Positions 8,841 to 19,060 of a stretch of 64,000 nt of DNA are shown in pieces; the first letter of the stretch is position 1; each line of letters begins with the position of its first letter. The stretch comes from Leifsonia xyli subsp. xyli str. CTCB07 (GTDB taxonomy: Bacteria > Actinomycetota > Actinomycetes > Actinomycetales > Microbacteriaceae). The translations under genes were made by a program, and so were the position numbers. The notes under the pieces were generated by a model. The model did not search any database. It was not told where the DNA came from and saw only the letters and a list, made by a program, of their open reading frames with translations. The DNA lies in NCBI RefSeq assembly GCF_000007665.1, contig NC_006087.1, positions 434,001-498,000 of the forward strand. The letters are read 5' to 3'.

Positions 8841-9617
8841 GTGGACAATATCGGTGTGGATTTCCTGTCCGAATTGGTCGGAACGGCGATGCTGGTCCTT
8901 CTCGGCACTGGTGTCGTGGCGAATGTCGCCCTCATCAAGAACAAGGGCTTCAACGGCGGGTTCCTGATGGTGAACATCGGCTGGGGCATCGCGGTGTTCT
9001 CGGGCGTCGTCGTCGCTTACAACTCGGGCGCCCACTTGAACCCGGCGGTGACGTTGGGACTGGTGGCGAACGGCGCGACCGAGTTCGGCAACAAGGACGC
9101 GCACACCCTGGTGGATGTGAGCTTCGCCACGATCGCGCTCTTCATCCTGGCTCAGCTGATCGGCGCTTTCATCGGCGCTGTGTTCACCTGGCTGGCGTAC
9201 AAGAAGCACTTCGACGAGGAGCCCGAGCCCGCCAACAAGCTCGGCGTGTTCTCGACCGGCCCGGCCATCCGCAGCTACGCGTGGAACCTCATCACGGAGA
9301 TCATCGGCACGTTCGTCCTGGTTTTCGTTGTGATCGCGTTCGGCCACCAGCCCGGCAACAATGTCGGCCTCGCCGCGCTTGGCGCGCTCCCCGTCGCCCT
9401 GCTGGTGATCGGCATCGGCGCGAGTCTCGGCGGTCCGACCGGGTATGCGATCAACCCGGCCCGTGACCTCGGCCCTCGCCTCGCGCACGCCGTGCTGCCC
9501 ATCAAAGGCAAAGGCTCCAGCGATTGGTCCTACTCTTGGATACCGGTTGTTGGCCCGATCGTCGGCGGTCTCCTGGCAGGCTGGCTGGCCATCGTCCTGC
9601 TGCCGATCCTGATGTAG
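8841..9617 (+). CDS. glpF: Glycerol uptake facilitator (aquaglyceroporin, MIP family)
   Basis: A 258-residue channel for passive glycerol entry with six membrane segments and two half-helices. Both signature motifs are present: HLNPAV (NPA at 67-69) and INPARDLGPR (NPA at 205-207). The Asp after the second NPAR is typical of glycerol-conducting rather than water-only channels. It starts at GTG 8841 after the ribosome-binding site CTGGAGGTCAAC. It precedes glpK, with a strong hairpin between them, and follows the glpD fossil. Confidence 0.93.
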   Translation: MDNIGVDFLSELVGTAMLVLLGTGVVANVALIKNKGFNGGFLMVNIGWGIAVFSGVVVAYNSGAHLNPAVTLGLVANGATEFGNKDAHTLVDVSFATIALFILAQLIGAFIGAVFTWLAYKKHFDEEPEPANKLGVFSTGPAIRSYAWNLITEIIGTFVLVFVVIAFGHQPGNNVGLAALGALPVALLVIGIGASLGGPTGYAINPARDLGPRLAHAVLPIKGKGSSDWSYSWIPVVGPIVGGLLAGWLAIVLLPILM

Positions 9618-9639
9618 AGCCCGCCTCAGGCACAACCCG

Positions 9640-9667
9640 GGGCCGGCCGGGGAGACCCGGCCGGCCC
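9640..9667 (+). terminator. Hairpin between glpF and glpK
   Basis: GGGCCGGCCGGG (9640-9651) and CCCGGCCGGCCC (9656-9667) form a perfect 12-bp stem with a four-base loop GAGA. There is no T-tract on the plus strand. It could be a partial terminator or a processing site setting glpF to glpK ratios. Confidence 0.55.
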
Positions 9668-9701
9668 TTCCGTCTCACCCCCGAACAAAGGAGTCATCGC
9701 T

Positions 9702-11222
9702 ATGGCTGAATACATCGTCGCTATCGACCAAGGCACAACAAGCACCCGGGCGATCATCTTCGACAAGTCCGGGTCGATCGTCTCGACCGGGCAATTGGAG
9801 CACGAGCAGATCTTCCCGAAGCCGGGCTGGGTCGAGCACAACCCCGTCGAGATCTGGAACAACACCCGCGAGGTCATCGGGCAGGCGCTCTCGAAGGCCG
9901 ATCTGACCCGCCACGACATCGCGGCGGTGGGCATCACCAACCAGCGCGAGACCGCGGTGGTGTGGGACAAGAACACCGGGGAGCCGGTCTACAACGCGAT
10001 CGTCTGGCAGGACACCCGAACGCAGCCGATCGTGGACCGGCTCGCCGCGGAGGGCGGCGTCGAGCGCTTCAAGCCGATCGTGGGCCTCCCGCTCGCGACC
10101 TATTTCTCGGGAACCAAGATCGTGTGGATACTCGAGAACGTCGAGGGAGTCCGCGAGCGCGCCGAACGCGGCGATCTGCTGTTCGGCACCACCGAAAGCT
10201 GGGTCCTCTGGAACCTCACCGGTGGCACCGACGGCGGTGTGCATGCCACCGATGTGACCAACGCCTCCCGCACCCTGTTCATGGACCTGGAGACGCTGAG
10301 CTGGCGGGACGACATCCTCGACGTGTTCGGGGTGCCCAAGTCGATGCTCCCGGAGATCAAGAGCTCTTCCGAGGTCTACGGCGCGGTCGAGTCGTCGAGC
10401 TTGCTCCGCGAGGTGCCCGTGGCGGGCATCCTGGGCGACCAGCAGGCCGCTACGTTCGGCCAGGCGGCGTTCGATCCGGGTGAGTCCAAGAACACCTACG
10501 GCACCGGCAACTTCCTCATCTTCAACACAGGGGAAGAGATCGTCCACTCCAAGAACGGCCTCCTCACCACGCTCGGCTACAAGCTGGGCGACGGCAAACC
10601 GCACTACGCCCTGGAGGGCTCGATCGCTGTCACCGGTTCGCTGGTGCAGTGGCTGCGCGACAACCTCGGCGTCATCTCGAGCGCTCCCGAGATCGAGGAG
10701 CTGGCCCAAACGGTCGAGGACAACGGCGGCGCTTACTTCGTGCCGGCGTTGTCCGGGCTGTTCGCACCGTACTGGCGCGCGGACGCACGCGGTGCGCTCG
10801 TGGGTCTGACCCGCTATGTGAACAAGGGCCACATCGCCCGCGCCGCCCTGGAAGCGACCGCGTTTCAGACCCGTGAGGTGCTGGACGCGGTGAACGCGGA
10901 CTCGGGCGTCGACCTCACGGAGCTGAAGGTGGACGGCGGCATGATCGCCAACAACACCCTGATGCAGTTCCAGGCCGACATCCTGGGCGTTCCCGTCGTC
11001 CGTCCGGTCGTCGCCGAGACCACCGCTCTCGGCGCCGCCTACGCCGCCGGCCTCGCTACCGGCTTCTGGGAGAACCTGGACGATCTGCGCAAGAACTGGA
11101 AGGAGGACCGCCGCTGGGAGCCCAAGATGGATGCCGCCGAGCGCGACCGCCAGCTCCGCCTCTGGAAGAAGGCCGTGACGAAGACCTTCGACTGGGTGGA
11201 CGACGACGTGCGCAACGGCTGA
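9702..11222 (+). CDS. glpK: Glycerol kinase
   Basis: A 506-residue FGGY-family kinase that phosphorylates glycerol to sn-glycerol 3-phosphate, trapping what GlpF imports. The N-terminal phosphate loop [11 protein letters not shown], the substrate motifs ITNQRET and WQDTRT, and [12 protein letters not shown] are all present. The FGGY-type C-terminal DGGMIANN and [13 protein letters not shown] follow. The length is typical and the frame is intact. A good ribosome-binding site (AAAGGAG, eight bases) precedes the ATG. With glpD destroyed next door, its product may mainly feed phospholipid synthesis unless another dehydrogenase exists elsewhere. Confidence 0.97.
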   Translation: MAEYIVAIDQGTTSTRAIIFDKSGSIVSTGQLEHEQIFPKPGWVEHNPVEIWNNTREVIGQALSKADLTRHDIAAVGITNQRETAVVWDKNTGEPVYNAIVWQDTRTQPIVDRLAAEGGVERFKPIVGLPLATYFSGTKIVWILENVEGVRERAERGDLLFGTTESWVLWNLTGGTDGGVHATDVTNASRTLFMDLETLSWRDDILDVFGVPKSMLPEIKSSSEVYGAVESSSLLREVPVAGILGDQQAATFGQAAFDPGESKNTYGTGNFLIFNTGEEIVHSKNGLLTTLGYKLGDGKPHYALEGSIAVTGSLVQWLRDNLGVISSAPEIEELAQTVEDNGGAYFVPALSGLFAPYWRADARGALVGLTRYVNKGHIARAALEATAFQTREVLDAVNADSGVDLTELKVDGGMIANNTLMQFQADILGVPVVRPVVAETTALGAAYAAGLATGFWENLDDLRKNWKEDRRWEPKMDAAERDRQLRLWKKAVTKTFDWVDDDVRNG

Positions 11223-11232
11223 TCTCTCACCT

Positions 11233-11274
11233 GCAGAAAGCGCCGTCCGGCTGGCGTCGGGCGGCGCTTTCTGC
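11233..11274 (+). terminator. Terminator hairpin after glpK
   Basis: GCAGAAAGCGCCGTCCG (11233-11249) pairs with CGGGCGGCGCTTTCTGC (11258-11274), with a single T-G wobble, around an eight-base loop. It lies 10 bases after the glpK stop and lacks a U-tract, as is common in actinobacteria. Confidence 0.75.
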
Positions 11275-11339
11275 GCGCCGGGCGCGGTCCGCCCCGAACT
11301 GGGGCCAGCAACCAGTTTCGTCCGTATTTTAGAGGACAC

Positions 11340-11345
11340 TAGTCT
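11340..11345 (+). promoter_or_regulatory. -10 box TAGTCT
   Basis: TAGTCT lies seven bases before ATG 11353 and suggests that transcription starts at or near that codon. Confidence 0.45.
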
Positions 11346-11352
11346 CGGTGCC

Positions 11353-11802
11353 ATGCCTCGTGGCACCGAACGGCGGGGGCGGAAAGGGGTGGTTCCGATG
11401 GACATCAACGGCATCCGCATCGCGGACACGGCGCTGCTGCATGTGCTGGCCGGCCTTGAGCCGGGCACACCGGTCGTGTTCGTCTCGGACAACGCGACGT
11501 GGGCGCCGGCGCCGGCGCTGCGCTGGCACGAGTCGCTGGAGTCGCTGGCGACGGCGCTCGCCCGAGCGGTGCGGATCAGCGAAGAGGTCCCGATCCTCGG
11601 CTGGCTGGAAGAGCCGATGGACGACCACGCCTACGAGAGCGCATTCACCGTCATGAGCATCGCGGCGCACAGCGTCAACGGCCGCCTGCGCACCGTTCTG
11701 CTGACGGCTCAGGAGATGAACAGGGCGCTGCCGGAGGAGGCCCTGGTCATCCAGGCGCCGGGCACCGGCTCAGCGTGGACCTTCGCCCTCGTCACCCGCT
11801 GA
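11353..11802 (+). CDS. Hypothetical protein
   Basis: A protein of 149 residues, or 134 if translation starts at ATG 11398, which has a GGAAAGGGG upstream. The earlier ATG is kept because a -10 box sits at leaderless spacing. The first 15 residues are basic and may be dispensable. No transmembrane segment, signal peptide or known motif is visible. The body mixes hydrophobic strands and acidic helices (ADTALLHVLAGLEPGTPVVF, ESAFTVMSIAAHSVNG) and ends GSAWTFALVTR. It is monocistronic after the glpK terminator. I cannot assign a function. Confidence 0.65.
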   Translation: MPRGTERRGRKGVVPMDINGIRIADTALLHVLAGLEPGTPVVFVSDNATWAPAPALRWHESLESLATALARAVRISEEVPILGWLEEPMDDHAYESAFTVMSIAAHSVNGRLRTVLLTAQEMNRALPEEALVIQAPGTGSAWTFALVTR

Positions 11803-11851
11803 CACGGCAGCGGGCTGCGGTCGAGGCCGAACAGCACGACCCGAGGAGCGG

Positions 11852-12448
11852 TCACAGCGACAGCTGAACGAAGGTCGCGTCCGGCCAGTCGCCGGCCGGC
11901 GCCCGTGGGTCGTCGGCGAGTATTCCCGCCTGCCAGCGGTCGCGGCGCACCCCGCCCTGCGCGATCCCGAGCCGTGCTGTGCCCTCGAACCGGAACCCGG
12001 CGCTGCGGGCGATGGCGGCGCTCGCGGCGTTGCCCGCGATGGCGTGCCACACTACCCGGTGCAGGCCGAGACCGGCCGGTGCGCCCGCGAAGGCGAAATC
12101 GAGCACCAGCGCCACCGCTTCGGATATGTAGCCGCGGCCGCGTGCCTCCCGGCCCAGCCAGAAGCCGATCTCGGCGGCGCCGTCGTGGATATCGTGCAGT
12201 CCGGCCATCCCGTGCAGCGCCCCCTCCGCCCGGACACCCCAGATGCAAACCCGGCCGCTCGCCCAGCCGTCCGCGACCATCCTGGTGACGAAGCCCTCGC
12301 CGTCGGAGCGGCGGTAAGGGCTGGGCACTGTCGTCCACGCGGAGACCTCGGGATCTTGGCAGAGCTCCACGATCCGGTCGATGTCGTCCGTCGTCGGCGC
12401 GGCGAGCGTCACCCGTTCCCCGGTCAGCACCACCGGCGCCGCGGTCAT
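11852..12448 (-). CDS. GNAT-family N-acetyltransferase (RimJ/RimL-like)
   Basis: A 198-residue acetyl-CoA-dependent transferase. The N-terminus [18 protein letters not shown], the acetyl-CoA-binding loop [14 protein letters not shown], and the late [20 protein letters not shown] followed by [11 protein letters not shown] are typical of RimJ/RimL relatives that acetylate protein N-termini or small amines. The acceptor cannot be predicted. It follows trpS with a four-base overlap, so it is probably co-transcribed with it. Confidence 0.88.
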   Translation of the reverse strand: MTAAPVVLTGERVTLAAPTTDDIDRIVELCQDPEVSAWTTVPSPYRRSDGEGFVTRMVADGWASGRVCIWGVRAEGALHGMAGLHDIHDGAAEIGFWLGREARGRGYISEAVALVLDFAFAGAPAGLGLHRVVWHAIAGNAASAAIARSAGFRFEGTARLGIAQGGVRRDRWQAGILADDPRAPAGDWPDATFVQLSL

Positions 12449-13458
12449 CGGCGCGTGGGTTGCAGGAAGCCGATGGCTTCGTAAGCTTTGGCGAGCGTGA
12501 TCTCGGCGGCTTCGCCCGCCCGGGCGGCGTTGCCGGCCAGGATGCGGTCGAGCTCGGCCGGGTCGGCCAGCAATTCCAGGGTGCGCTCGCGAATCGGGCC
12601 GAGAGCGTCGACCACCACCTCCACGAGCCCCTTCTTGAAGTCGCCGTAGCCCTTGCCCTCGTAGTCGAGCTCGATCTGCTGGATGGCGCGGCCCGACAGC
12701 GCGGAGTAGATGCTGAGCAGGTTGCTGACGCCCGGTTTGCCTGCGCGGTCGTAGGAGACCACACCGTCGGTGTCTGTCACGGCGCGCATGATCTTCTTAC
12801 GGGCGATGTCTGGTTCGTCCAGGAGCCAGACGATCCCGGCCCCGGAGTCGGCGGACTTCGACATTTTCGACTCCGGGCTCTGCAGGTCGTAGATGCGCGC
12901 CCCGTCCTTGAGGATCATCGCCTGCGGCACCACGAACGTCTCACCGAACCGGCTGTTGAAGCGCTCGGCCAGGTCGCGGGTCAGCTCGACATGCTGGCGC
13001 TGGTCGTCGCCGACCGGGACCACATCGGCGTCGAACAGCAGGATGTCGGCGGCCATGAGCACCGGGTAGGTGAACAGTCCGACCGAGGTCGCCTCCGCGC
13101 CCTGTTTGGCGGATTTGTCTTTGAATTGCGTCATGCGCGCGGCCTCGCCGTAGCCGGTGATGGTGCTCAGCACCCAGGCGAGTTGCGCGTGCGCCGGAAC
13201 GTGCGACTGCACGTAGAGGGTGGAAACGGAAGGGTCGATGCCCGCCGCGATGTACTGGGCCGCGGTGCGGCGCGTCTTCTCGCGGAGGTCGTGAGGGTCC
13301 TGCGCCACGGTGATCGCGTGCAGATCGACCACCGAGAAGAACGCGTCGTGCGCCGCCTGCAGTTCCTTCCACTGCAGGAGGGCGCCGACGTAGTTGCCGA
13401 GGTGCAGTGAGTCCGCGGAGGGCTGCATTCCCGAGTAGAGGCGGGGGGAGTCAGTCAT
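12445..13458 (-). CDS. trpS: Tryptophanyl-tRNA synthetase
   Basis: A 337-residue class I aminoacyl-tRNA synthetase of the compact bacterial TrpRS type. The HIGH-like motif is seen in [15 protein letters not shown] (about 13-27) and the KMSKS loop in [13 protein letters not shown]. The pattern [18 protein letters not shown] is also characteristic. It charges tRNA-Trp. It is followed by an overlapping acetyltransferase gene. The frame is intact with the family's usual length. Confidence 0.97.
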   Translation of the reverse strand: MTDSPRLYSGMQPSADSLHLGNYVGALLQWKELQAAHDAFFSVVDLHAITVAQDPHDLREKTRRTAAQYIAAGIDPSVSTLYVQSHVPAHAQLAWVLSTITGYGEAARMTQFKDKSAKQGAEATSVGLFTYPVLMAADILLFDADVVPVGDDQRQHVELTRDLAERFNSRFGETFVVPQAMILKDGARIYDLQSPESKMSKSADSGAGIVWLLDEPDIARKKIMRAVTDTDGVVSYDRAGKPGVSNLLSIYSALSGRAIQQIELDYEGKGYGDFKKGLVEVVVDALGPIRERTLELLADPAELDRILAGNAARAGEAAEITLAKAYEAIGFLQPTRR

Positions 13459-13489
13459 GTGTGTGCTTTCGGGGGAGTGGAGGCGGAGG

Positions 13490-14326
13490 TCAGAGGGCGT
13501 AGTCGACGACCACGGGAGTGTGGTCCGACCATCGCTCGGCGTATGACGCCGCCCGGTCCACGGAGTAGTCCGTCACTGTCGCCGCGAGCGCGGGCGTCGC
13601 CAGCTGGTAGTCGATGCGCCAGCCCGTGTCATTGTCGAACGCCTGGCCGCGCCACGTCCACCAGGTGTAGGGGCCGTCGACCTCACCGGCCCACTTGCGC
13701 CCGACATCTACCCAGCCGAGGCCAGCGCCGTCGTTGTAACCGGGCTCGTCCTCGGCGCCGAGGATGCGGTCGAAGTACGCGCGCTCCTCCGGGAGGAACC
13801 CTGCCCGCTTGACGTTGCCCCTCCAGTTGCGGATGTCGAGGGTGCGGTGGCCGACGTTGAGGTCGCCCAGCACGACCCCGTGCTCGCTGTGCGCGGCGAG
13901 CACGGGCAGCCGCGCCTCCACCGCGTCGAGGAAGGTGTACTTGTCGGCCTGCTTCGGGGTCCCCGCCTCGCCGGAGTGGACGTAGGCGCTGACCACGGTG
14001 ATCGCTTTCCCGCCCACTTCGTAGTCCGCTTCGAGCCAGCGGCCGGCGCTGTCGAAGCCGGCCGGTCCGAGCCCCGCCCGGTGGACCACTGCGCGGCGCC
14101 GGGAGGCGATCGCGACGCCTGCCCTGCCCTTCGCGGTGGCCGGGTCGTGCAGGATGTCCCACTCGTCGCCGAGCAGCCCCAGCAGGTCGTCGGTGGAGGC
14201 GCGCACCTCCTGGATGGCCAGGATGTCGACATCGCGAGCGTCGAGCCACGTCCCCATGCCTCTGCGGAACGCGGCACGGATGCCGTTGACGTTGATCGTC
14301 GCGACGCGCAGGTGTTCAGAGGGCAT
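13490..14326 (-). CDS. xthA: Exodeoxyribonuclease III (AP endonuclease)
   Basis: A 278-residue endonuclease/exonuclease/phosphatase-fold enzyme of base-excision repair that cuts at abasic sites and trims 3' ends. Motifs in order are [15 protein letters not shown] with the metal-binding Asn, LAIQEVRA with the catalytic Glu, [37 protein letters not shown] and the C-terminal [15 protein letters not shown] with the catalytic His. The start has a -10 box (TAGGGT, 14333-14338) six bases upstream, so the message is probably leaderless. Confidence 0.94.
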   Translation of the reverse strand: MPSEHLRVATINVNGIRAAFRRGMGTWLDARDVDILAIQEVRASTDDLLGLLGDEWDILHDPATAKGRAGVAIASRRRAVVHRAGLGPAGFDSAGRWLEADYEVGGKAITVVSAYVHSGEAGTPKQADKYTFLDAVEARLPVLAAHSEHGVVLGDLNVGHRTLDIRNWRGNVKRAGFLPEERAYFDRILGAEDEPGYNDGAGLGWVDVGRKWAGEVDGPYTWWTWRGQAFDNDTGWRIDYQLATPALAATVTDYSVDRAASYAERWSDHTPVVVDYAL

Positions 14327-14332
14327 GGTCCC

Positions 14333-14338
14333 ACCCTA
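14333..14338 (-). promoter_or_regulatory. -10 box TAGGGT for leaderless xthA
   Basis: On the minus strand TAGGGT is followed by six bases and then the ATG of the exonuclease III gene. Confidence 0.5.
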
Positions 14339-15516
14339 GTGGGGACGGCCGACGCTCCCTCCGTCGAGCAGATCGTTGAGCCCGTGCTCAGCCTTCTCGA
14401 CTTTCCGCTGGGCGCCGGGCTGGGCCAGGAAGCGCGCGGCGGCGCGGGCGTCGCGCGCGTTCTGCAGCTCCGCCTTCGCGACGAGGACGCGCGCCCGGTG
14501 CTTGGCTGCGGCCTGTTCGGGCGTGATCGTGCGCGGCGAGATCCCGCTGTCGAACATCCCGACCGCGATCCAGGAAGCCGACATCAGGATCACGCGCGAG
14601 ACGAGGTTGAACCAGAACAGCAGACCGACGAACACCGCGAAGGTCGCCAGTAGCGGATTCTTGGTCGCTGCGCCGAGCAGCAGACCGCCGAGGGCGCTCA
14701 GCCCGGCGAGCACCAGCGCCCCGAGCAGCACGCCGGAGAACAAGTTCCGCCAGGGGATCGCGACACGCGACATCACCCGGAACAGTGCGCCCAGCGTGAC
14801 GATGTTCAGCAGGACCGACACCAGCAGACCCGACAGCCTCGCCACGGCGCTGGTCCAGAACGCGTCGGAGCTGAGTCCCACCAGTGCGAGCACGAAGGTG
14901 AGCGCCTGTGTGCTCACGAATGTCAGCAGTGCGGAGACGACGAGAACCAGCCCGAAAGCGAGCGCGAGGAACAGATCGCGGATCTTCTGCAACACGTAGT
15001 TCGTTGTGTCCCGGCTGAGCCCGAACACGGCACGGACCGCCTGGCGGGTGTAGTAGAGCCAGCCGATGGCCGTCCAGAGCAATCCGATCGCGGCGATGAC
15101 CCCGCCCATCCGTACGCCGTCGCCTGCGACAGCTGCGACGAGCCGATCACCCCGGTGCTGGTCGAGGTCTGGAGCAGACCGGGGACCGCCCGGTTGATGA
15201 GCGAGGCCAGTGCGTCGAAGAGCTCCGGGTTGCTGTTCAGCCCGATGCCCGCCACCGAGAAACCGAGCCAGACGGCCGCGAAGATCGCGAACAGCGACTG
15301 GAAACCCATCCCGGCGGCCCGCAGGTTCCCATCGGAGTGGGCGTAGTTGAGGTAGACGCGGTAGGGCCGCAGCGCCTGCACCCGCTCCCCCCAGCGCGAG
15401 ACCCGCGCAACCGGCCGCTCAAGCCGCTCTCGCAGCGTCTCCTCCGGTGGGACCGTCTTCTCGGTGTGCTGCCGGGCGGGGGCCGGCTTCGCCGGGCGAC
15501 GGGAGTTCTGGGGCAC
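14336..15516 (-). pseudogene. YihY/BrkB-family inner-membrane protein, frameshifted
   Basis: The N-terminal part from GTG 15516 reads a charged leader, then YAHSDGNLRAAGMGFQSLFA and FAAVWLGFSVAGIGLN. The second part, in another frame from about 15109, reads MGGVIAAIGLLWTAIGWLYY, then several membrane helices and a charged C-terminal tail. The two join as TAYG-MGGVIAA if one base is restored near 15110, which would give about 393 residues, normal for this family of six-helix proteins. The family's role is unclear; the old ribonuclease BN label is not supported. The start has a -10 box (TATCCT) six bases upstream. Confidence 0.8.
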
Positions 15517-15522
15517 GCAGCA

Positions 15523-15528
15523 AGGATA
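15523..15528 (-). promoter_or_regulatory. -10 box TATCCT for the YihY-like gene
   Basis: On the minus strand TATCCT is followed by six bases and GTG CCC CAG, the presumed leaderless start of the YihY-like gene. Confidence 0.5.
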
Positions 15529-15593
15529 GCGAGGTGCGGGGTGCGGCAGCCCCGGGCGAGGGAGGCTCTCCCCCGCCCGGCGGCGGACCGTCG

Positions 15594-15907
15594 TCAGTAG
15601 CTCGTGGTGTAGTCCATCGATGCGGCGATGCCCGCGGCGATGATCGTCATGATGATGAGCAGGGTGTAGAAGGCGATGGCGGCGTACCCGATCACGAGTC
15701 CGGCGATCGCGAGCCCGCGTCCGCCCTCGCCCGTGCGCTTGATCTGGCCGATGGCGATGTGGCCGCAGACCACGCCGGCGATCGGGAAGACGAAGGCGCC
15801 GATGAGCGCGATGATCGAGAGGACGTTCGTGCCGCTTTTCTGCGGTGGGTAGGGCTGTGCCGGGTGAGGGGCGGCAGGGGGTAGACGGTGTTGTTCTGGT
15901 CGGTCAT
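15594..15907 (-). pseudogene. DUF4190 small membrane protein, frameshifted near its start
   Basis: From ATG 15907 the frame reads MTDQNNTVYP and then leaves the family frame. Restoring one C in the C-run around 15876 gives PPAAPHPAQPYPPQKSGTN, followed by two helices (VLSIIALIGAFVFPIAGVVC and IGYAAIAFYTLLIIMTIIAA) joined by the DUF4190 signature GHIAIGQIKRTGEGGRGLAI. It would be about 104 residues. The length of 314 bases is not a multiple of three. A GGAGA ribosome-binding site remains. It is either a recent one-base loss or a sequencing error in a homopolymer. Confidence 0.75.
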
Positions 15908-15935
15908 AGTAGTGTCTCCGTTGTGAAGTGTTGTT

Positions 15936-16319
15936 CTAGTGGTGAGCGACATCGGTTGCGAGAACGCCCGAAGTGTGAAGGGCGGCCGCGATGGCGTTGG
16001 CCGTCTCCTGGAAGGCGGCGTCGGTCTTGGCCGCGCCGATTGCGCCGCCCTTGAGGACCCCGCCGGCCATGTTGCGGTTGAGGCGGGCGACCAGGCGCCC
16101 TTCCGCGTCGACCATGAAGTCGACGGTGAGGGTCACCTGGAAGTTCTTTCCGGCCAAACCTCCGAGCCAGATGGTCGCTGCGTCGCTGCCGCGTTTGGCG
16201 AGAAGGCCGCCCGAGGGCGTCGAGGTCACGGCGAACCCCTGGGATCGAACCGCCTCGGCGACGATCCGCCGACCCGATTCGTGGTCGCCAGAGAGGAAGA
16301 AATCGTGTGCGGTGGACAT
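15936..16319 (-). CDS. Hypothetical protein
   Basis: A 127-residue soluble protein with no signal peptide. It opens with a helix (STAHDFFLSGDHESGRRIVA), passes through strands (GFAVTSTPSGGLLAKRG, FQVTLTVDFMVDAEGRLVAR) and ends with a glycine-rich turn (NMAGGVLKGGAIGAAKTD) and an alanine-rich helix. The layout of a short alpha/beta domain is clear but I do not recognise the family. A good ribosome-binding site (AGAAGGA) precedes the ATG. It is upstream of, and in the same direction as, the DUF4190 gene. Confidence 0.75.
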   Translation of the reverse strand: MSTAHDFFLSGDHESGRRIVAEAVRSQGFAVTSTPSGGLLAKRGSDAATIWLGGLAGKNFQVTLTVDFMVDAEGRLVARLNRNMAGGVLKGGAIGAAKTDAAFQETANAIAAALHTSGVLATDVAHH

Positions 16320-16421
16320 GGTCCTTCTTGTGTCTGAGGTTTCGCGTCTGAGATGTTAGGGTCTTGGATTTTCGGTATGCTCTGCAAGATGCTACACGTC
16401 TCAGGTCTTTTTGCCGAAAAG

Positions 16422-16460
16422 CCGACGCCTCCCCGGCCGACTCGGCCGGGGAGGCGTCGG
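16422..16460 (-). terminator. Intrinsic terminator of the sdh operon
   Basis: A perfect 17-bp stem, CCGACGCCTCCCCGGCC (16422-16438) with its complement at 16444-16460, has a five-base loop. On the minus strand it lies 14 bases after the sdhB stop and is followed by CTTTTCGGC. Confidence 0.9.
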
Positions 16461-16474
16461 AAAGCCTCTGGGGC

Positions 16475-17236
16475 CTACGGCTTCCCGCGCATGACGGCCT
16501 GCTTGACCTCGGCGATGGCCTGGGTGACCTGGATGCCGCGGGGGCAGGCGTCGGTGCAGTTGAAGGTTGTGCGGCAGCGCCAGACGCCCTCCTTGTCGTT
16601 CAGGATGTCGAGGCGCACCTGCGCGTTGTCGTCGCGGGAGTCGAAGATGAAGCGGTGGGCGTTCACGATCGCAGCCGGGCCGAAGTACTGGCCGTCGGTC
16701 CAGAAGACCGGGCAGGACGAGGTACACGCGGCGCACAGGATGCACTTGGTCGTGTCGTCGAAGCGAGCGCGGTCGGCGACGGACTGGATGCGCTCCTTGT
16801 CCTCCGGCGGCGTGCTGTTGGCGATGAGGAAGGGCTGAACCTCGCGGTAGCTGGCGAAGAACGGCTCCATGTCGACGATGAGATCCTTTTCCAGCGGCAG
16901 GCCCTTGATCGCCTCGACGTAGATCGGCTTGGAGATGTCCAGGTCTTTGATCAGCGTCTTGCAGGCCAGGCGGTTGCGGCCGTTGATCCGCATCGCGTCG
17001 GAGCCGCAGATGCCGTGGGCGCAGGAGCGGCGGAAGGTGAGCGAGCCGTCCTGCTCCCACTTGATCTTGTGCAGCGCGTCCAGGATGCGGTCGGTCGGGT
17101 ACAGCTCGACGTCGAAGTCCTGCCAGCGCGGCTCGGTGTCCTTCTCCGGGTCGAAGCGGCGGATGATCAGTGTGACGGTGAACGACGGGATGGGGGCTTC
17201 GGGAGCCGGGGGAGTCTCCAGTACGGCGGTCGACAT
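16475..17236 (-). CDS. sdhB: Succinate dehydrogenase iron-sulfur subunit
   Basis: A 253-residue subunit carrying three iron-sulfur clusters between the flavin in SdhA and the membrane quinone site. Cysteine motifs in order are RRSCAHGICGSDAM with a later Cys in NRLACKTL (2Fe-2S), then CILCAACTSSCPVFW and CRTTFNCTDACPRGI (4Fe-4S and 3Fe-4S). The start [12 protein letters not shown] is chosen because its ATG overlaps the sdhA stop in TGATG. It is the last gene of sdhCDAB and is followed by a strong terminator. Confidence 0.97.
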   Translation of the reverse strand: MSTAVLETPPAPEAPIPSFTVTLIIRRFDPEKDTEPRWQDFDVELYPTDRILDALHKIKWEQDGSLTFRRSCAHGICGSDAMRINGRNRLACKTLIKDLDISKPIYVEAIKGLPLEKDLIVDMEPFFASYREVQPFLIANSTPPEDKERIQSVADRARFDDTTKCILCAACTSSCPVFWTDGQYFGPAAIVNAHRFIFDSRDDNAQVRLDILNDKEGVWRCRTTFNCTDACPRGIQVTQAIAEVKQAVMRGKP

Positions 17237-19038
17237 CAGTACTTCCTCTCCATCGGCTGGTAGCGGGTCACGACGACCGGCTTCCAATCGAGCGTGATGT
17301 GGTCCGCCGCATCGGCCGAGTGCGGGTCGCCGGTGAGGTAGGCCATCGTGTGCTTCATGTAGTTCTCGTCGTCGCGCTTAGGGAAGTCGTCGCGCATGTG
17401 CCCGCCGCGGGATTCCTTGCGGTTGCGGGCGGAGTAGACGACCACCTCGGCGAGGTCGAGCAGGAAGCCGAGCTCGACGGCCTCCAGCAGGTTGGTGTTG
17501 TAGCGCTTGCCCTTGTCCTGCACGACCACGTTCTTGTAGCGCTCGCGGAGCGTGTGGATGGTGCCGGTGACCTTCTCCAGCGATTCGTCGGTGCGGAACA
17601 CCTGGGCGTTCCGGTCCATCTCGTCCTGCAGCTCTTTGCGGATGGCGGCGATGCGCTCGGTGCCGGTGGAGGTGCGGAGGCCCTCGATCAGCTCGCGGAC
17701 GTTCTTGGCCGGGTCCTCCGGCAGCGGCACGGCCGTCGCGGTCTTCGCGTACTCGACCGCGTTGGTGCCGGCGCGCTTGCCGAACACGTTGATGTCGAGC
17801 AGGGAGTTGGTGCCCAGACGGTTCGAGCCGTGTACCGAGACGCACGCGCACTCGCCGGCGGCGTAGAGGCCCGGCACGACGGTCGTGTTGTCGCGCAGCA
17901 CCTCGGCGCTGACATTGGTCGGGATGCCGCCCATCGCGTAGTGCGCGGTCGGCATGACCGGAACCGGCTCGACCACCGGGTCCACGCCCAGGTAGGTGCG
18001 GGCGAACTCGGTGATGTCCGGGAGCTTCGTCTCCAGCACCTCCGCGCACAGGTGGGTGCAGTCGAGCAGCACGTAGTCCTTGTGCGGCCCGGCGCCGCGG
18101 CCCTCCGCGACCTCCTGGACCATGCAGCGGGCGACGATGTCGCGCGGGGCGAGGTCCTTGATGGTCGGCGCGTACCGCTCCATGAAGCGCTCGCCGCTCG
18201 CGTTGCGGAGGATGGCGCCCTCGCCGCGCGCACCCTCGGTGAGGAGGATGCCGAGGCCGGCCAGACCGGTCGGGTGGAACTGGAAGAACTCCATGTCCTC
18301 CAGCGGGAGCTTCTTGCGCCAGATGATGCCGACGCCGTCGCCCGTGAGGGTGTGCGCGTTGGAGGTCGTCTTGAAGATCTTGCCGAAGCCGCCGGTGGCG
18401 AAGATGATCGCCTTCGAGTGGAAGACGTGCAGCTCGCCGGTCGCCAGCTCGTAGGCGACGACGCCCGCGGGCTGGTCGACGCCGTCGACCTCGTTCATGA
18501 TCACATCGAGCACGTAGAACTCGTTGAAGAAGTTGATGCCGAGCTTGACGCAGTTCTGGAACAGGGTCTGCAGGATCATGTGGCCGGTGCGGTCGGCCGC
18601 GTAGCAGGCGCGGCGGACCGGGGCCTTGCCGTGGTCGCGGGTGTGACCGCCGAAGCGGCGCTGGTCGATCTTGCCCTCGGGCGTGCGGTTGAACGGCAAG
18701 CCCATGTTCTCCAGGTCGATGACCGCGTCGATGGCCTCCTTGGCGAGGATCTCCGCCGCGTCCTGGTCGACCAGATAGTCGCCGCCCTTGACCGTGTCGA
18801 AGGTGTGCCACTCCCAGCTGTCCTCCTCCACGTTGGCGAGCGCTGCGGCCATGCCGCCCTGCGCCGCGCCGGTGTGGGAGCGGGTGGGGTAGAGCTTCGA
18901 GATGACCGCGACCTTCGCGTGAGGTCCGGCCTCGATGGCCGCGCGCATCCCGGCGCCACCGGCGCCGACGATGACGATGTCGAACTCGTGGTAGTGGACA
19001 CCGTCGATGACGGTGGATTCGGTCGTGTCAGTTGTCAC
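17236..19038 (-). CDS. sdhA: Succinate dehydrogenase flavoprotein subunit
   Basis: A 600-residue catalytic subunit that oxidises succinate to fumarate. The FAD-binding [14 protein letters not shown] (about 27-40), the covalent FAD attachment site in [16 protein letters not shown], the active-site region [17 protein letters not shown], and the late [20 protein letters not shown] are all visible. Translation starts at GTG 19038. The stop overlaps the sdhB start by one base. It links the TCA cycle to the respiratory chain at the membrane. Confidence 0.98.
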   Translation of the reverse strand: MTTDTTESTVIDGVHYHEFDIVIVGAGGAGMRAAIEAGPHAKVAVISKLYPTRSHTGAAQGGMAAALANVEEDSWEWHTFDTVKGGDYLVDQDAAEILAKEAIDAVIDLENMGLPFNRTPEGKIDQRRFGGHTRDHGKAPVRRACYAADRTGHMILQTLFQNCVKLGINFFNEFYVLDVIMNEVDGVDQPAGVVAYELATGELHVFHSKAIIFATGGFGKIFKTTSNAHTLTGDGVGIIWRKKLPLEDMEFFQFHPTGLAGLGILLTEGARGEGAILRNASGERFMERYAPTIKDLAPRDIVARCMVQEVAEGRGAGPHKDYVLLDCTHLCAEVLETKLPDITEFARTYLGVDPVVEPVPVMPTAHYAMGGIPTNVSAEVLRDNTTVVPGLYAAGECACVSVHGSNRLGTNSLLDINVFGKRAGTNAVEYAKTATAVPLPEDPAKNVRELIEGLRTSTGTERIAAIRKELQDEMDRNAQVFRTDESLEKVTGTIHTLRERYKNVVVQDKGKRYNTNLLEAVELGFLLDLAEVVVYSARNRKESRGGHMRDDFPKRDDENYMKHTMAYLTGDPHSADAADHITLDWKPVVVTRYQPMERKY

Positions 19039-19060
19039 AGCTCTTTGTTTTCCGTCAGTC

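Noticed and set aside
9675..11492. Minus-strand frame of 605 codons opposite glpK
   Set aside because: Shadow of the intact glycerol kinase; no start context or motif.
14923..15516. YihY N-terminal frame as a separate 197-residue gene
   Set aside because: Its last 40 codons are out of the family frame and the true continuation lies directly in the next frame.
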